DNA of 10,472 nucleotides from Comamonadaceae bacterium (GCA_947455875.1 CANGSD010000020.1:1-10472), one strand, 5' to 3'. Positions 1 through 8,573 are shown, numbered from the stretch's first letter. Notes: generated from the letters alone by a model not told the origin. A program made the numbers and translations.

Positions 1-1
1 C

Positions 2-382
2 GATCGGGTGCTGGTCGACGCGCCCTGCTCGGGCCTGGGCACGGTGCGCCGCAACCCGGACCTCAAATGGCGCCAGTCGCCCGAGGCGGTGCAGGAAATG
101 GCGGTCAAGCAGCTGGCCATCTTGCGCAGTGCGGCCCGCCTGCTCAAGCCTGGCGGCCGTCTGGTCTACGCGACCTGCAGCCTGCTGCGCGAGGAGAACG
201 AAGCGGTGGCCCAGGCCTTTGGCGAACAGGAGCCGGGCTTTGAGGTGCTGCCGGCCGCGCAGGCGCTCGCTCCCCTGAAGCTTGCCGATCCGCAAGCCCT
301 GTGCAGCGGCGATTTCCTGCGTTTGTGGCCCCATCGGCACGCAACAGACGGCTTTTTTGCGGCTGTCTGGGTGCGCAAATAG
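2..382 (+). CDS. rsmB: 16S rRNA (cytosine-C5) methyltransferase RsmB, C-terminal part (5' truncated by window)
   Basis: This is the C-terminal end of an RsmB/Sun (NOL1/NOP2/Sun family) enzyme, which uses S-adenosylmethionine to methylate a cytosine (C967 in E. coli numbering) of 16S rRNA in the cytoplasm. Seen directly: the reading frame enters from the left edge with DRVLVDAPCSGLGTVRRNPD, holding motif IV (DAPCSG, Cys at 26-28). It continues through KPGGRLVYATCS, motif VI, whose Cys at 176-178 is the nucleophile in this family. The end, with DGFFAAVWVRK before TAG, is typical of RsmB. About 126 codons are present, so most of the protein, including the NusB-like RNA-binding N-terminus, lies outside the window. 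The GTG at 8 is an internal codon and not a start. RsmF/YebU-type relatives share the motifs, but RsmB fits the short C-terminal tail better. Confidence 0.9.
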   Translation, partial: DRVLVDAPCSGLGTVRRNPDLKWRQSPEAVQEMAVKQLAILRSAARLLKPGGRLVYATCSLLREENEAVAQAFGEQEPGFEVLPAAQALAPLKLADPQALCSGDFLRLWPHRHATDGFFAAVWVRK

Positions 383-447
383 ACCGGAAGCGCTCGATAT
401 GAGTTAAAAAGTAGTGGCTTTTTCGGGGTTGCCGGAACCCTCAGCCG

Positions 448-453
448 TAGAAT
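448..453 (+). promoter_or_regulatory. Possible -10 box (TAGAAT) for the desaturase gene
   Basis: In the 107-base gap between rsmB and the desaturase gene, TAGAAT matches the sigma-70 -10 consensus at 5 of 6 positions. It would start transcription near 460, about 30 bases before the ATG. There is no good -35 at 16-18 bases spacing: TTGCCG at 429-434 is only 13 bases away. A small GC hairpin (GGGTT 426-430 with AACCC 436-440) lies just upstream and has no T-run after it. This is a weak call resting on the -10 alone. Confidence 0.35.
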
Positions 454-489
454 CGCGCTATCCCACTTTGGATTTCAAAAACACTTTTT

Positions 490-1704
490 ATGCTGCTACC
501 TGATTGGGCCGTTTTGAACGCGGCGATCGACTTCCTCGCGCACGGCGTGTGGCGGCTGTCCTGGTGGCAGGTGCTCATCTTCACGCTGGTGGTCACCCAC
601 ATCACCATCGCCTCGGTCACCATCTTCCTGCACCGCACGCAGGCGCACCGCGCGATGGAGCTCGGCCCCATCCCCTCGCACTTCTTCCGCTTCTGGCTGT
701 GGCTCACCACCGGCATGGTCACCAAGGAATGGGTGGCCATCCACCGCAAGCATCACGCCAAGTGCGAAACCCCCGATGACCCGCACAGCCCCCAGACCCG
801 CGGCATCGAGACCGTGTTCTGGCAAGGCGCCGAGTTGTACCGCGCCGAAGCCAAGAACAAGGAAACCCTGGCCAAGTTCAGCCACGGCACCCCCGATGAC
901 TGGATCGAGCGCAACCTGTACACCCGCTTCAGCTGGCAGGGCGTGGGCCTGATGCTGATCATCAACGTGACCCTCTTTGGCGCGCTGGGCGCCACGGTGT
1001 GGGCCGTGCAGATGCTGTGGATCCCGATCACCGCCGCCGGCATCATCAACGGCATCGGTCACTACTGGGGCTACCGCAATTTCGAGGCGCCCGACGCCAG
1101 CACCAACATCTCGCCCTGGGGCCTGATCATCGGCGGCGAAGAGCTTCACAACAACCACCACACCTACCCCACCTCGGCCAAGTTCTCGGTCAAGCGCTAC
1201 GAGTTCGATCTGGGTTGGGCCTATATCCGCGCCATGCAGGCCATTGGCTGGGCCCGGGTCAAGAAGGTGCCGCCCAAGCTGCAGCTGGGTGATATCCGCC
1301 CGGTGGCCGACGAAAAGACGCTTGAGGCCGTGATCACCAACCGCTACGAGGTGATGGCCCGCTACGCCCGCGAAATGCGCCGCGCCTGCAGCGACGAGAT
1401 CTCGGTGCTCCAGGCCCGCGGTCAAGATCTGTCCATCCTCAAGGCCGCCCGTCGCTGGCTGCACCGCGACGACGACCGCGTGCCGGCCGATGCGCGCAAC
1501 CAGGTCGATCAGGCCCGCGCCGCTTCGCCCGCCCTGGACAAGATGCTCACCATGCGCGAGGAATTGCGCCAGATGTGGCTCAACACCTCGGTGTCCCGCG
1601 AGCAGCTGACCCACGACCTGCAGGCCTGGTGCAAGCGCGCCGAGGACAGCGGCGTCGCCCGCTTGCAGGCCTTCTCGCAGCGACTGCGCGCGGCCCACGC
1701 CTGA
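490..1704 (+). CDS. Membrane fatty acid desaturase (acyl-CoA/phospholipid delta-9 type, DesA-like)
   Basis: This is a membrane di-iron desaturase that puts a cis double bond into saturated acyl chains, which adjusts membrane fluidity. Of its 404 residues, three histidine boxes are visible: HRTQAH (48-53), HRKHH (85-89) and HNNHH (220-224). The NGIGH segment (187-191) supplies another family-typical His. Hydrophobic segments lie near 24-47, 62-78 and 150-190. Residues from about 280 to 404 form a charged, probably helical C-terminal extension with no His box. From memory, Pseudomonas-type DesA proteins of similar length carry a comparable tail, so it is probably normal for this subfamily. The natural substrate (acyl-CoA or phospholipid-bound chains) cannot be read from sequence. 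The ATG at 490 is the only plausible start, since the first membrane segment follows directly. No Shine-Dalgarno is visible before it. The gene appears monocistronic and is closed by the hairpin at 1747-1774. Confidence 0.9.
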   Translation: MLLPDWAVLNAAIDFLAHGVWRLSWWQVLIFTLVVTHITIASVTIFLHRTQAHRAMELGPIPSHFFRFWLWLTTGMVTKEWVAIHRKHHAKCETPDDPHSPQTRGIETVFWQGAELYRAEAKNKETLAKFSHGTPDDWIERNLYTRFSWQGVGLMLIINVTLFGALGATVWAVQMLWIPITAAGIINGIGHYWGYRNFEAPDASTNISPWGLIIGGEELHNNHHTYPTSAKFSVKRYEFDLGWAYIRAMQAIGWARVKKVPPKLQLGDIRPVADEKTLEAVITNRYEVMARYAREMRRACSDEISVLQARGQDLSILKAARRWLHRDDDRVPADARNQVDQARAASPALDKMLTMREELRQMWLNTSVSREQLTHDLQAWCKRAEDSGVARLQAFSQRLRAAHA

Positions 1705-1717
1705 CGCGCACCCCCTT

Positions 1718-1740
1718 CGCCTGGGCTGCAGCCCCAGGCG
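1718..1740. repeat. Inverted repeat (hairpin) after the desaturase stop
   Basis: CGCCTGGG at 1718-1725 is the exact reverse complement of CCCAGGCG at 1733-1740, and the spacer begins CTGCAG. It lies 13 bases after the desaturase stop and just before the stronger hairpin at 1747-1774. It has no T-run of its own. It could add to transcript 3'-end stability or to termination, but this is inferred from position only. Confidence 0.5.
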
Positions 1741-1746
1741 CCCAAG

Positions 1747-1774
1747 AAAAAGCCCCGCAGTGCGGGGCTTTTTT
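1747..1774. terminator. Bidirectional intrinsic terminator between the desaturase and rpmG
   Basis: GCCCCGC (1752-1758) pairs with GCGGGGC (1762-1768) around a 3-base loop. The stem is flanked by five A on the left (1747-1751) and six T on the right (1769-1774). It is therefore a textbook rho-independent terminator in both directions. It serves the + strand desaturase, which ends at 1704, and the - strand rpmB-rpmG unit, whose last stop codon is at 1792-1794. Confidence 0.92.
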
Positions 1775-1791
1775 CTGGGTATCGCGCTGAA

Positions 1792-1962
1792 TTACTTCAG
1801 CTTGATTTCCTTGTATTCGACGTGCTTGCGCGCCTTGGGGTCGAACTTCATGATCGACATCTTTTCAGGCATCGTCTTCTTGTTCTTGCTGGTGGTGTAG
1901 AAGTGGCCGGTGCCCGCAGTGGACTCCAGCTTGATCTTTTCGCGTCCGCCTTTGCTCGCCAT
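1792..1962 (-). CDS. rpmG: 50S ribosomal protein L33
   Basis: A 56-residue basic protein starting [20 protein letters not shown] and ending VEYKEIKLK, which is the standard length and pattern for bacterial L33 of the large ribosomal subunit (near the E site). There are no cysteines, so this is the C-minus form that does not bind zinc. The start is firm: AAGGAG (1970-1975) lies 7 bases before the ATG, inside the short gap after rpmB. The gene is second in the rpmB-rpmG pair, the usual arrangement in proteobacteria, with 15 bases between them. The transcript ends at the hairpin at 1747-1774, about 18 bases past the stop. Confidence 0.97.
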   Translation of the reverse strand: MASKGGREKIKLESTAGTGHFYTTSKNKKTMPEKMSIMKFDPKARKHVEYKEIKLK

Positions 1963-1977
1963 GATGCTGCTCCTTGA

Positions 1978-2211
1978 TTAGGCTTGGCCGCGGGCACGCA
2001 GGTCCGCCAGCACGCTATCGATACCGTTCTTGTCGATCAGGCGCAGCGCGGCGCTCGAGACGCGCAGGCGCACCCAACGGTTCTCGCTCTCGACCCAGAA
2101 ACGGCGGTGTTGCAGGTTCGGCAGGAACCGGCGCTTGGTTTTGTTGTTGGCGTGGGAAACGTTGTTCCCGACCATCGGGGCCTTGCCCGTGACTTCGCAG
2201 ACGCGTGCCAT
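1978..2211 (-). CDS. rpmB: 50S ribosomal protein L28
   Basis: A 77-residue protein beginning [20 protein letters not shown], the conserved L28 N-terminus, followed by the basic [18 protein letters not shown] segment. Length is normal for the family. It is a component of the large ribosomal subunit. An in-frame GTG nine bases upstream (2218-2220) would add MHK, but GGAG at 2220-2223 sits 8 bases before the ATG at 2211 and overlaps that GTG, so the ATG is the start. It is the first gene of the rpmB-rpmG unit and is probably transcribed from the TATAAT box at 2367-2372 through a long structured leader. Confidence 0.97.
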   Translation of the reverse strand: MARVCEVTGKAPMVGNNVSHANNKTKRRFLPNLQHRRFWVESENRWVRLRVSSAALRLIDKNGIDSVLADLRARGQA

Positions 2212-2360
2212 CTTGTGCACTCCATTGAAACGGCGATCACTGTCGGCAGGCCCCGTGGCCTTTTAGCCTGCGGTTTCTGCCTCGCTCTCGCCTCACCTCG
2301 CCATCAGGGTGGCGGTAACCCGTTCTCTGCGGCCCGCCTTCCCAGGCGGATTCAGCAAAG
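2212..2360 (-). promoter_or_regulatory. Long structured 5' leader of rpmB-rpmG
   Basis: If transcription starts about 7 bases after the TATAAT box, the leader is about 150 nt, long for a ribosomal protein gene. On the - strand, CCGCC (2349-2345) can pair with GGCGG (2338-2334) around a 6-base loop. The same GGCGG can instead pair with CCGCC at 2315-2311, so the two stems exclude each other. Nearer the gene, GCAGGC (2271-2266) can pair with GCCTGC (2251-2246), with a nested GGCC/GGCC alternative (2260-2257 with 2252-2249). No T-run follows any of these stems. No open reading frame in the gap looks real. A regulatory role is inferred. Confidence 0.35.
2220..2223 (-). promoter_or_regulatory. Shine-Dalgarno (GGAG) that fixes the rpmB start
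   Basis: On the - strand GGAG ends 8 bases before the ATG at 2211. Its last base is the first base of the competing in-frame GTG (2218-2220), so it can only serve the ATG. Confidence 0.7.
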
Positions 2361-2366
2361 CCCTCG

Positions 2367-2372
2367 ATTATA
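2367..2372 (-). promoter_or_regulatory. -10 box (perfect TATAAT) for rpmB-rpmG
   Basis: In a GC-rich gap, the - strand reads CCCTATAATCGAGG, an exact consensus -10 pointing toward rpmB. No good -35 lies at 16-18 bases upstream; that region is GC-rich and overlaps a 6-bp inverted repeat (CCAGGA 2384-2389, TCCTGG 2402-2407). Its position between the trxB stop and rpmB, with the correct orientation, makes it the best promoter candidate. Confidence 0.5.
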
Positions 2373-2425
2373 GGGCAGCTGGGCCAGGACCGCCCGGCCA
2401 CTCCTGGAAGGGGGCCCGCAGGGGT

Positions 2426-3506
<1,081 letters not shown>

Positions 3507-3526
3507 GCCCGTGGGTCGGTCCGGCC

Positions 3527-3532
3527 AGGAGG
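3527..3532 (+). promoter_or_regulatory. Strong Shine-Dalgarno (AGGAGG) for the Crp-like gene
   Basis: A perfect AGGAGG ends 6 bases before the ATG at 3539 and fixes that start. A second ATG at 3534 is in another frame and too close to the site. Most other genes in the window have weak or no Shine-Dalgarno, so this one stands out. Confidence 0.85.
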
Positions 3533-3538
3533 AATGAA

Positions 3539-4213
3539 ATGTCCATGCTGTCCAACCTGGAGCTGATACGCCGGGTTCCGCTGTTCGCGCTTCTCACCTG
3601 CGCCCAGGCCGAGGCCGTGGCCGATGCGGTGGTCAAGCGCCGATTCAAGCGCGGCGAGGTCGTCGTCGAGCAGGGCAGCAAGTCCAACACCTTGTTCATT
3701 CTTCTGACCGGACGCGCCCGCGTGGTCACGGCCGACAAACGGGGGCGCGAGGTGATCCTGGCCACCCTGCAGCCGGGCGATTACCTGGGCGAGATGAGCC
3801 TGATCGACAACCAGGCGCACTCGGCCTCCGTGCGGGCCGAGGTCCAGACCGACATGCTGGCCCTGGGCCGCGCCGAGTTCGCCCGCTGCCTGCCCGAAAA
3901 CAACTCCATGGCCTACGCCATCATGAAGGGCCTGGTCCAGCGCCTGCGCCAGGCCGACCGCAAGATCGAATCCCTGGCCCTGATGGACGTCTACGGGCGC
4001 GTCGCCCGGGCCCTGCTCGAGTTCGCCCAGCCCGATCGCGAGGGGCATCTGGCCGTGCGAGACCGCATTTCCCGCCAGGACATCGCCAAAATGGTGGGTG
4101 CGTCCCGAGAAATGGTCAGCCGGGTGATGAAGGACCTGGAGGGGCGCGGTTTCGTCGAAACCCGTGAAGACGGCTCGATGCTGATCAAAGAGCATCTGAG
4201 CACCCTGGGCTGA
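3539..4213 (+). CDS. Crp/Fnr-family transcriptional regulator
   Basis: A 224-residue cytoplasmic DNA-binding regulator with the two-domain Crp layout. Residues about 8-125 form the cyclic-nucleotide-binding-type beta roll (RRFKRGEVVVEQG, LFILLTGRARV, and the ligand-cassette-like segment GEMSLIDNQAHSASVRA at 84-100). A dimer helix spans about 125-150, followed by a winged helix-turn-helix at 177-201. The recognition helix ASREMVSRVMKDLE keeps the Arg, Glu and Arg that contact GTGA in E. coli Crp. In the cassette, Gly84 and Glu85 are present, but the position of the phosphate-binding Arg is His94, so classical cAMP binding is doubtful. Only two Cys (21 and 117) are present, so this is not an Fnr-type iron-sulfur sensor. 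It is divergent from trxB and 38 bases upstream of ftsK. Its targets and ligand are unknown. Confidence 0.9.
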   Translation: MSMLSNLELIRRVPLFALLTCAQAEAVADAVVKRRFKRGEVVVEQGSKSNTLFILLTGRARVVTADKRGREVILATLQPGDYLGEMSLIDNQAHSASVRAEVQTDMLALGRAEFARCLPENNSMAYAIMKGLVQRLRQADRKIESLALMDVYGRVARALLEFAQPDREGHLAVRDRISRQDIAKMVGASREMVSRVMKDLEGRGFVETREDGSMLIKEHLSTLG

Positions 4214-4251
4214 CTCGGATACCCTAGGCGGTCTGACCTGTTTTTGCACCG

Positions 4252-6585
4252 ATGTCCTACTCGCTCCACACCCTGCACAACCCGACCGACACGAACCGCC
4301 CGCAGCCGCCCTCGGGCATCCGTCGTTTCGCGCACGAAATCGCCCTGGTGTTGGGCCTGCTGGCCTTGGTGTTCTGGTTCCTGGCCCTGGCCACGCATTC
4401 CGCCCAAGACGCCGCCTTCTCCACCTCGGGCAGCGGCGGTCCCACGCGCAATTGGGGTGGCCGTCTGGGGGCGGTGCTGGCCGACGCCAGCTATTTCCTT
4501 TTGGGCTTCTCGGTCTGGTGGTGTCTGGCGGCGGGCGTGCGCGCCTGGTTCGCCTCCCTGGCCGTGTGGATGCGGGCCGAGGGCGAGCCGCCGGCGCCTG
4601 CGCGCACCGTGCGTGATCGTCTGGTGTTCTGGTGCGGCCTGCTGCTTCTGGTGTCGCCGAGTGCCGCCCTCGAGTGGTCGCGCCTGTACCGTTTCGAGCC
4701 GCGCCTGCCAGACCATGCGGGCGGCGCGCTGGGTTTCCTAGTCGGGCCAGCGTCGGTCAAGTGGCTGGGGTTCACCGGCTCCGGGCTCATCGCGATTGCG
4801 CTGGTCGTGGTGGCCATGGCCATGGTCTTTCGCTTCTCCTGGGCCCAGCTGGCCGAGGGCATCGGCGCGCGCATTGACGGCTTCATCGCCTCGCGCCGCG
4901 AGCAGCGCGAGATCGCACAAGACCTGGCCCTGGGCCAACAGGCGGCTCGCGAGCGCGAAGAGATCGTGCTCGAGGAGCGCACCGAGATCCAGGAGCTGCA
5001 CGCCACGCCGGTGATGATCGAGCCGGTGCTGGCCGATGTGCCCAAGAGCGAGCGCGTGGCCAAGGAGCGGCAAAAGCCCCTGTTCAACGAACTCCCCGAC
5101 AGCACGCTGCCCCAGGTCGATCTGCTGGACGCCGCCGCCGCGCGCCAGGAGACGGTGTCCTCCGAAACCCTGGAGATGACCTCGCGCCTGATCGAGAAAA
5201 AGCTGCGCGATTTCGGCGTCGAGGTGCGCGTGGTGCTGGCCCAGCCCGGCCCCGTCATCACCCGCTACGAGATCGAGCCGGCCACCGGCGTCAAGGGCTC
5301 GCAGATCGTCAACCTCGCCAAAGACCTGGCGCGTTCGCTCTCGCTGGTATCTATCCGCGTGATCGAGACCATTCCCGGCAAGAACTACATGGCGCTGGAA
5401 TTGCCCAATGCCAAGCGCCAGTCCATCCGTCTGTCCGAGATCCTGGGCTCGCAGGTGTACAACGAAGCCAAGTCGCTTCTGACCATGGGCCTGGGCAAGG
5501 ACATCATCGGCAACCCGGTGGTGGCCGACCTGGGCAAGATGCCGCACGTGCTGGTGGCCGGCACCACCGGCTCGGGCAAGTCGGTGGGCATCAACGCGAT
5601 GATCCTGTCGCTCCTGTACAAGGCCGAGGCGCGCGATGTGCGCCTCTTGATGATCGACCCCAAGATGCTGGAGATGTCGGTCTACGAAGGCATCCCGCAT
5701 CTGCTCGCGCCCGTGGTCACCGACATGCGCCAGGCGGCGCATGGCCTGAACTGGTGCGTCGCCGAAATGGAGCGTCGCTACAAGCTCATGTCCAAGCTGG
5801 GCGTGCGCAACCTCGCGGGCTACAACGCCAAGATCGATGAGGCCGCCGCCAAGGAAAAGTTCATCGACAACCCCTTTAGCCTCACACCCGACAGCCCCGA
5901 GCCGCTCACGCGCTTGCCGCACATCGTGGTGGTGATCGACGAACTGGCCGACCTCATGATGGTCGTGGGCAAGAAGGTCGAGGAGCTCATTGCGCGTCTG
6001 GCCCAGAAGGCCCGCGCTGCGGGCATCCATTTGATTCTGGCCACGCAGCGCCCCAGCGTCGACGTCATCACCGGCCTGATCAAGGCCAACATCCCCACCC
6101 GCATTGCCTTCCAGGTGTCCAGCAAGATCGACAGCCGCACCATCCTCGACCAGATGGGAGCCGAGAGCCTGCTGGGCATGGGCGACATGTTGTACATGGC
6201 CAGCGGCACCGGTCTGCCGGTGCGTGTGCACGGCGCCTTCGTCAGTGACGACGAGGTGCACCGGGTGGTCGCCTACCTGAAAAAGCAGGGCGGCGAGCCG
6301 GATTACATCGAGGGCGTGCTCGAAGGTGGCACGCTCGACGACGAAGGTGCGGCCGGCGCCGGCGCCGGCGGTGAGGGTGGCGAGAAAGATCCGATGTACG
6401 ACCAGGCGGTCGAAGTCGTTCTCAAGAACCGCAAAGCCAGCATTTCGCTGGTGCAGCGTCACCTGAAGATCGGCTACAACCGCGCCGCGCGCCTGGTCGA
6501 GGACATGGAGAAAGCGGGCCTGGTCAGTGCCATGAACGGTGCGGGTCAACGCGACATCCTGGTGCCGCAGCGGGCTGCGGAATGA
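4252..6585 (+). CDS. ftsK: DNA translocase FtsK
   Basis: An inner-membrane, septum-located ATPase of 777 residues that pumps DNA and helps resolve chromosome dimers with XerCD at dif. Seen in order: an N-terminal membrane domain with hydrophobic segments near 30-48, 78-95, 122-140 and 175-197; a short charged linker (about 200-290); the RecA-like motor with Walker A GTTGSGKS (437-444) and Walker B VVVIDE (Asp563, Glu564); a Gly/Ala-rich hinge (about 698-711); and the C-terminal winged-helix gamma domain from about 713 ([20 protein letters not shown]), which reads KOPS polarity sites. All parts are intact. The length suits betaproteobacterial FtsK, which lacks the very long linker of E. coli. 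The ATG at 4252 gives the typical N-terminus MSYSLHTL, with no clear Shine-Dalgarno. The stop overlaps the lolA start, implying a shared transcript. Confidence 0.97.
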   Translation: MSYSLHTLHNPTDTNRPQPPSGIRRFAHEIALVLGLLALVFWFLALATHSAQDAAFSTSGSGGPTRNWGGRLGAVLADASYFLLGFSVWWCLAAGVRAWFASLAVWMRAEGEPPAPARTVRDRLVFWCGLLLLVSPSAALEWSRLYRFEPRLPDHAGGALGFLVGPASVKWLGFTGSGLIAIALVVVAMAMVFRFSWAQLAEGIGARIDGFIASRREQREIAQDLALGQQAAREREEIVLEERTEIQELHATPVMIEPVLADVPKSERVAKERQKPLFNELPDSTLPQVDLLDAAAARQETVSSETLEMTSRLIEKKLRDFGVEVRVVLAQPGPVITRYEIEPATGVKGSQIVNLAKDLARSLSLVSIRVIETIPGKNYMALELPNAKRQSIRLSEILGSQVYNEAKSLLTMGLGKDIIGNPVVADLGKMPHVLVAGTTGSGKSVGINAMILSLLYKAEARDVRLLMIDPKMLEMSVYEGIPHLLAPVVTDMRQAAHGLNWCVAEMERRYKLMSKLGVRNLAGYNAKIDEAAAKEKFIDNPFSLTPDSPEPLTRLPHIVVVIDELADLMMVVGKKVEELIARLAQKARAAGIHLILATQRPSVDVITGLIKANIPTRIAFQVSSKIDSRTILDQMGAESLLGMGDMLYMASGTGLPVRVHGAFVSDDEVHRVVAYLKKQGGEPDYIEGVLEGGTLDDEGAAGAGAGGEGGEKDPMYDQAVEVVLKNRKASISLVQRHLKIGYNRAARLVEDMEKAGLVSAMNGAGQRDILVPQRAAE
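6353..6370 (+). repeat. ftsK: Three tandem CCGGCG hexamers inside ftsK
   Basis: Three exact copies of CCGGCG encode alternating Gly and Ala in the flexible hinge between the FtsK motor and gamma domain. Being in-frame 6-base units, gain or loss of a copy would only change hinge length by two residues. Confidence 0.8.
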
Positions 6586-7241
6586 AGCGTCGTCATGCGT
6601 CGCTGACCCTGGGGGTGGCGCTGGGGCTCGCGCTGACCGGTGCGCTGCCTGCCGCCGCACAGACCGATGGCCTCGAAGCCCTCGAGAATTTCCTGCGCAC
6701 CACGCGCTCGGGCCGCGCCGATTTCACCCAAGTGGTCACCGCCCCCGCGCGCGAGGGCCAGGCGCCGCGCAGCAAGCAGTCTGCGGGCAGCTTCGAGTTT
6801 CAGCGCCCCAACCGCTTTCGCTTCACCTACCGCAAGCCCTTCCCGCAAACCATCGTGGCCGATGGTCAGACGCTGTGGTTGCACGACCCCGACCTGAATC
6901 AGGTCACCGCCCGACGTCAGGCGCAGGCCCTGGGGTCTACACCGGCCGCCTTGATCGCCACCGCCTCCGACCTCGCGGCGCTGCGCCAGGAGTTCGAGCT
7001 CGCCTCCGCCCCCGACCGCGACGGCCTGCAATGGGTGCAGGCCACACCGCGTGCGCGTGACGGCGTCTTGCGCAGCGTGCGCATCGGCTTTCGCGGGGGC
7101 GAATTCGCCGCCCTGGACATCCAGGACAGCCTGGGCCAGCAATCCGCGCTGCGTTTCGGCCGCATGGAGATCAATCCCGCCTTGCCCGCCGAGACCTTCC
7201 AGTTCAAGCCGCCGCCGGGCGCCGACGTGCTGCGGCCCTAA
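6582..7241 (+). CDS. lolA: Outer membrane lipoprotein carrier protein LolA
   Basis: A periplasmic chaperone of 219 residues that accepts lipoproteins released by LolCDE and hands them to LolB at the outer membrane. The N-terminus is a clear Sec signal peptide: basic MKRRH, a hydrophobic core, and an AAA stretch with likely cleavage after Ala26 (before QTDG). The mature part shows the LolA pattern: [59 protein letters not shown], and a C-terminal [12 protein letters not shown]. The start ATG overlaps the ftsK stop as ATGA, suggesting translational coupling. The gene lies between ftsK and rarA, an order often seen in Betaproteobacteria. Length is slightly above 200, normal once the signal peptide is counted. 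Confidence 0.95.
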   Translation: MKRRHASLTLGVALGLALTGALPAAAQTDGLEALENFLRTTRSGRADFTQVVTAPAREGQAPRSKQSAGSFEFQRPNRFRFTYRKPFPQTIVADGQTLWLHDPDLNQVTARRQAQALGSTPAALIATASDLAALRQEFELASAPDRDGLQWVQATPRARDGVLRSVRIGFRGGEFAALDIQDSLGQQSALRFGRMEINPALPAETFQFKPPPGADVLRP

Positions 7242-7250
7242 GCGCGCCTC

Positions 7251-7256
7251 TACACT
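7251..7256 (+). promoter_or_regulatory. Possible -10 box (TACACT) just before rarA
   Basis: TACACT ends 6 bases before the GTG of rarA, so a transcript starting 7 bases after it would begin at the start codon itself. No convincing -35 is seen. It may give rarA its own leaderless message in addition to readthrough from ftsK-lolA. Tentative. Confidence 0.3.
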
Positions 7257-7262
7257 CGGCTC

Positions 7263-8573
7263 GTGAGCTCTCCGCAAGCGCCCCCGCATTCGCCCCTGGC
7301 CGAACAACTGCGCCCGGCCACGCTGGCCGACGTGATCGGCCAGCAGCACCTGCTGGGGCCCGGCATGCCCCTGCGCATTGCCTTCGAGTCCGGCCAGCCG
7401 CATAGCTGCATCCTTTGGGGCCCACCCGGTGTGGGCAAGACCACCATCGCCCGCCTCATGGCGCGGGCCTTCGACGCGCAGTTCATCACCATCAGCGCGG
7501 TGCTCGGCGGCGTCAAGGACATCCGCGAGGCCGTCGAACAGGCCCGCCTGGCGCAGTCGGGTCTGGCGCCCCAGCGCACCATCGTCTTCGTCGACGAGGT
7601 CCATCGATTCAACAAGAGCCAGCAGGACGCCTTCCTGCCGCATGTCGAGTCGGGCCTCTTCACCTTCATCGGCGCCACCACCGAGAACCCGTCCTTCGAG
7701 GTCAATTCGGCCTTGCTCTCGCGCGCCGCGGTCTATGTGCTGCAGCCCCTGTCCGAGGACGACCTCGCGCAGCTGGTCACGCGCGCGCAAGCGCTGGGTG
7801 CGGTGCCCCCGCTGGCAACTGCGGCCTTGCAGCGCCTGGTGGCCTATGCCGATGGCGATGCCCGGCGCATGCTCAATACGCTGGAGACCCTGGCTGTCAC
7901 GGCCCGCGCGCAGCACCTGTCCGAGATCACCGACGACTGGTTGCTCAAGGTGCTGGGCGAGCGCATGCGCCGCTTCGACAAGGGCGGCGAGCAGTTCTAC
8001 GACACCATCAGCGCCTTGCACAAAAGCGTACGTGGCTCTGACCCCGATGCCGCCCTGTACTGGTTTGTGCGCATCCTCGATGGCGGCGCCGACCCGCGCT
8101 ACCTCGCACGCCGCCTGGTGCGTATGGCGACCGAGGACATCGGCCTGGCCGACCCACGCGCCCTGCGCATGGCCCTCGATGCCGCCGAGACCTACGAGCG
8201 CCTGGGTTCACCCGAGGGCGAGCTGGCGCTGGCCGAATGCGTGGTCTATCTGGCGGTGGCTGCCAAGTCCAACGCCGTGTATTCCGCCTATAAGGCCATG
8301 CGCGCTTTCGTGCAGCACGATGGCACCCGCGCGGTGCCCATGCACCTTCGCAATGCACCCACCCGTCTGATGAAGGACCTCGATTACGGCAAGGGCTATC
8401 GCTACGCCCATGACGAAGCGGGTGGCTATGCCGCGGGCGAGAACTACTTTCCCGAGGGCATGCCCCCTGCGCGCTTTTATCAGCCTGTCGAGCGCGGACT
8501 GGAAATCCGCATCGCCGAAAAGCTGCGCCAGCTGCGTGCGCTCGACGACGCGGCCTCGGGCCCGGCCGACTGA
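7263..8573 (+). CDS. rarA: Replication-associated recombination protein RarA (MgsA/WRNIP1 family AAA+ ATPase)
   Basis: A cytoplasmic AAA+ ATPase of 436 residues related to clamp-loader subunits, which acts at stalled replication forks. Seen: the N-terminal PLAEQLRPATLADVIGQQHLLG; Walker A GPPGVGKT (53-60); Walker B IVFVDE (Asp111, Glu112) followed by VHRFNKSQQDAFLP; and sensor 1/arginine-finger region IGATTENPSFEVNSALLSR (to Arg153). The C-terminal half is the RarA-type helical tetramerisation region (FYDTISALHKSVRGSDPDAALYW, RMATEDIGLADPRAL). Length and motifs are complete. The start is a GTG at 7263: the next in-frame ATG is at residue 35, beyond conserved sequence. There is no Shine-Dalgarno in the 21-base gap after lolA. 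It ends the ftsK-lolA-rarA unit. Confidence 0.96.
   Translation: MSSPQAPPHSPLAEQLRPATLADVIGQQHLLGPGMPLRIAFESGQPHSCILWGPPGVGKTTIARLMARAFDAQFITISAVLGGVKDIREAVEQARLAQSGLAPQRTIVFVDEVHRFNKSQQDAFLPHVESGLFTFIGATTENPSFEVNSALLSRAAVYVLQPLSEDDLAQLVTRAQALGAVPPLATAALQRLVAYADGDARRMLNTLETLAVTARAQHLSEITDDWLLKVLGERMRRFDKGGEQFYDTISALHKSVRGSDPDAALYWFVRILDGGADPRYLARRLVRMATEDIGLADPRALRMALDAAETYERLGSPEGELALAECVVYLAVAAKSNAVYSAYKAMRAFVQHDGTRAVPMHLRNAPTRLMKDLDYGKGYRYAHDEAGGYAAGENYFPEGMPPARFYQPVERGLEIRIAEKLRQLRALDDAASGPAD

Noticed and set aside
406..423. AAAAAG ... CTTTTT inverted repeat after rsmB
   Set aside because: A short A/T stem without a GC core is too weak to call an intrinsic terminator.
496..1698. A 400-codon open frame on the - strand opposite the desaturase
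   Set aside because: It mirrors the desaturase almost exactly and has the His/Gly/Val-rich composition expected of a complement frame.
2384..2407. Inverted repeat CCAGGA/TCCTGG after trxB as a terminator
   Set aside because: Only 6 bp with a 12-base spacer and no T-run; it also overlaps the presumed rpmB promoter region, so I did not call it a terminator.
4738..6660. A 640-codon open frame on the - strand, opposite ftsK
   Set aside because: It lies antisense to the fully recognisable ftsK, is His/Gly/Asp-rich with low complexity, and arises from codon bias in GC-rich DNA. No family motif is visible.
6546..8021. A 491-codon open frame on the - strand opposite lolA and rarA
   Set aside because: Antisense to two genes with clear families; its Gln/Gly/Arg-rich composition is typical of a shadow frame.
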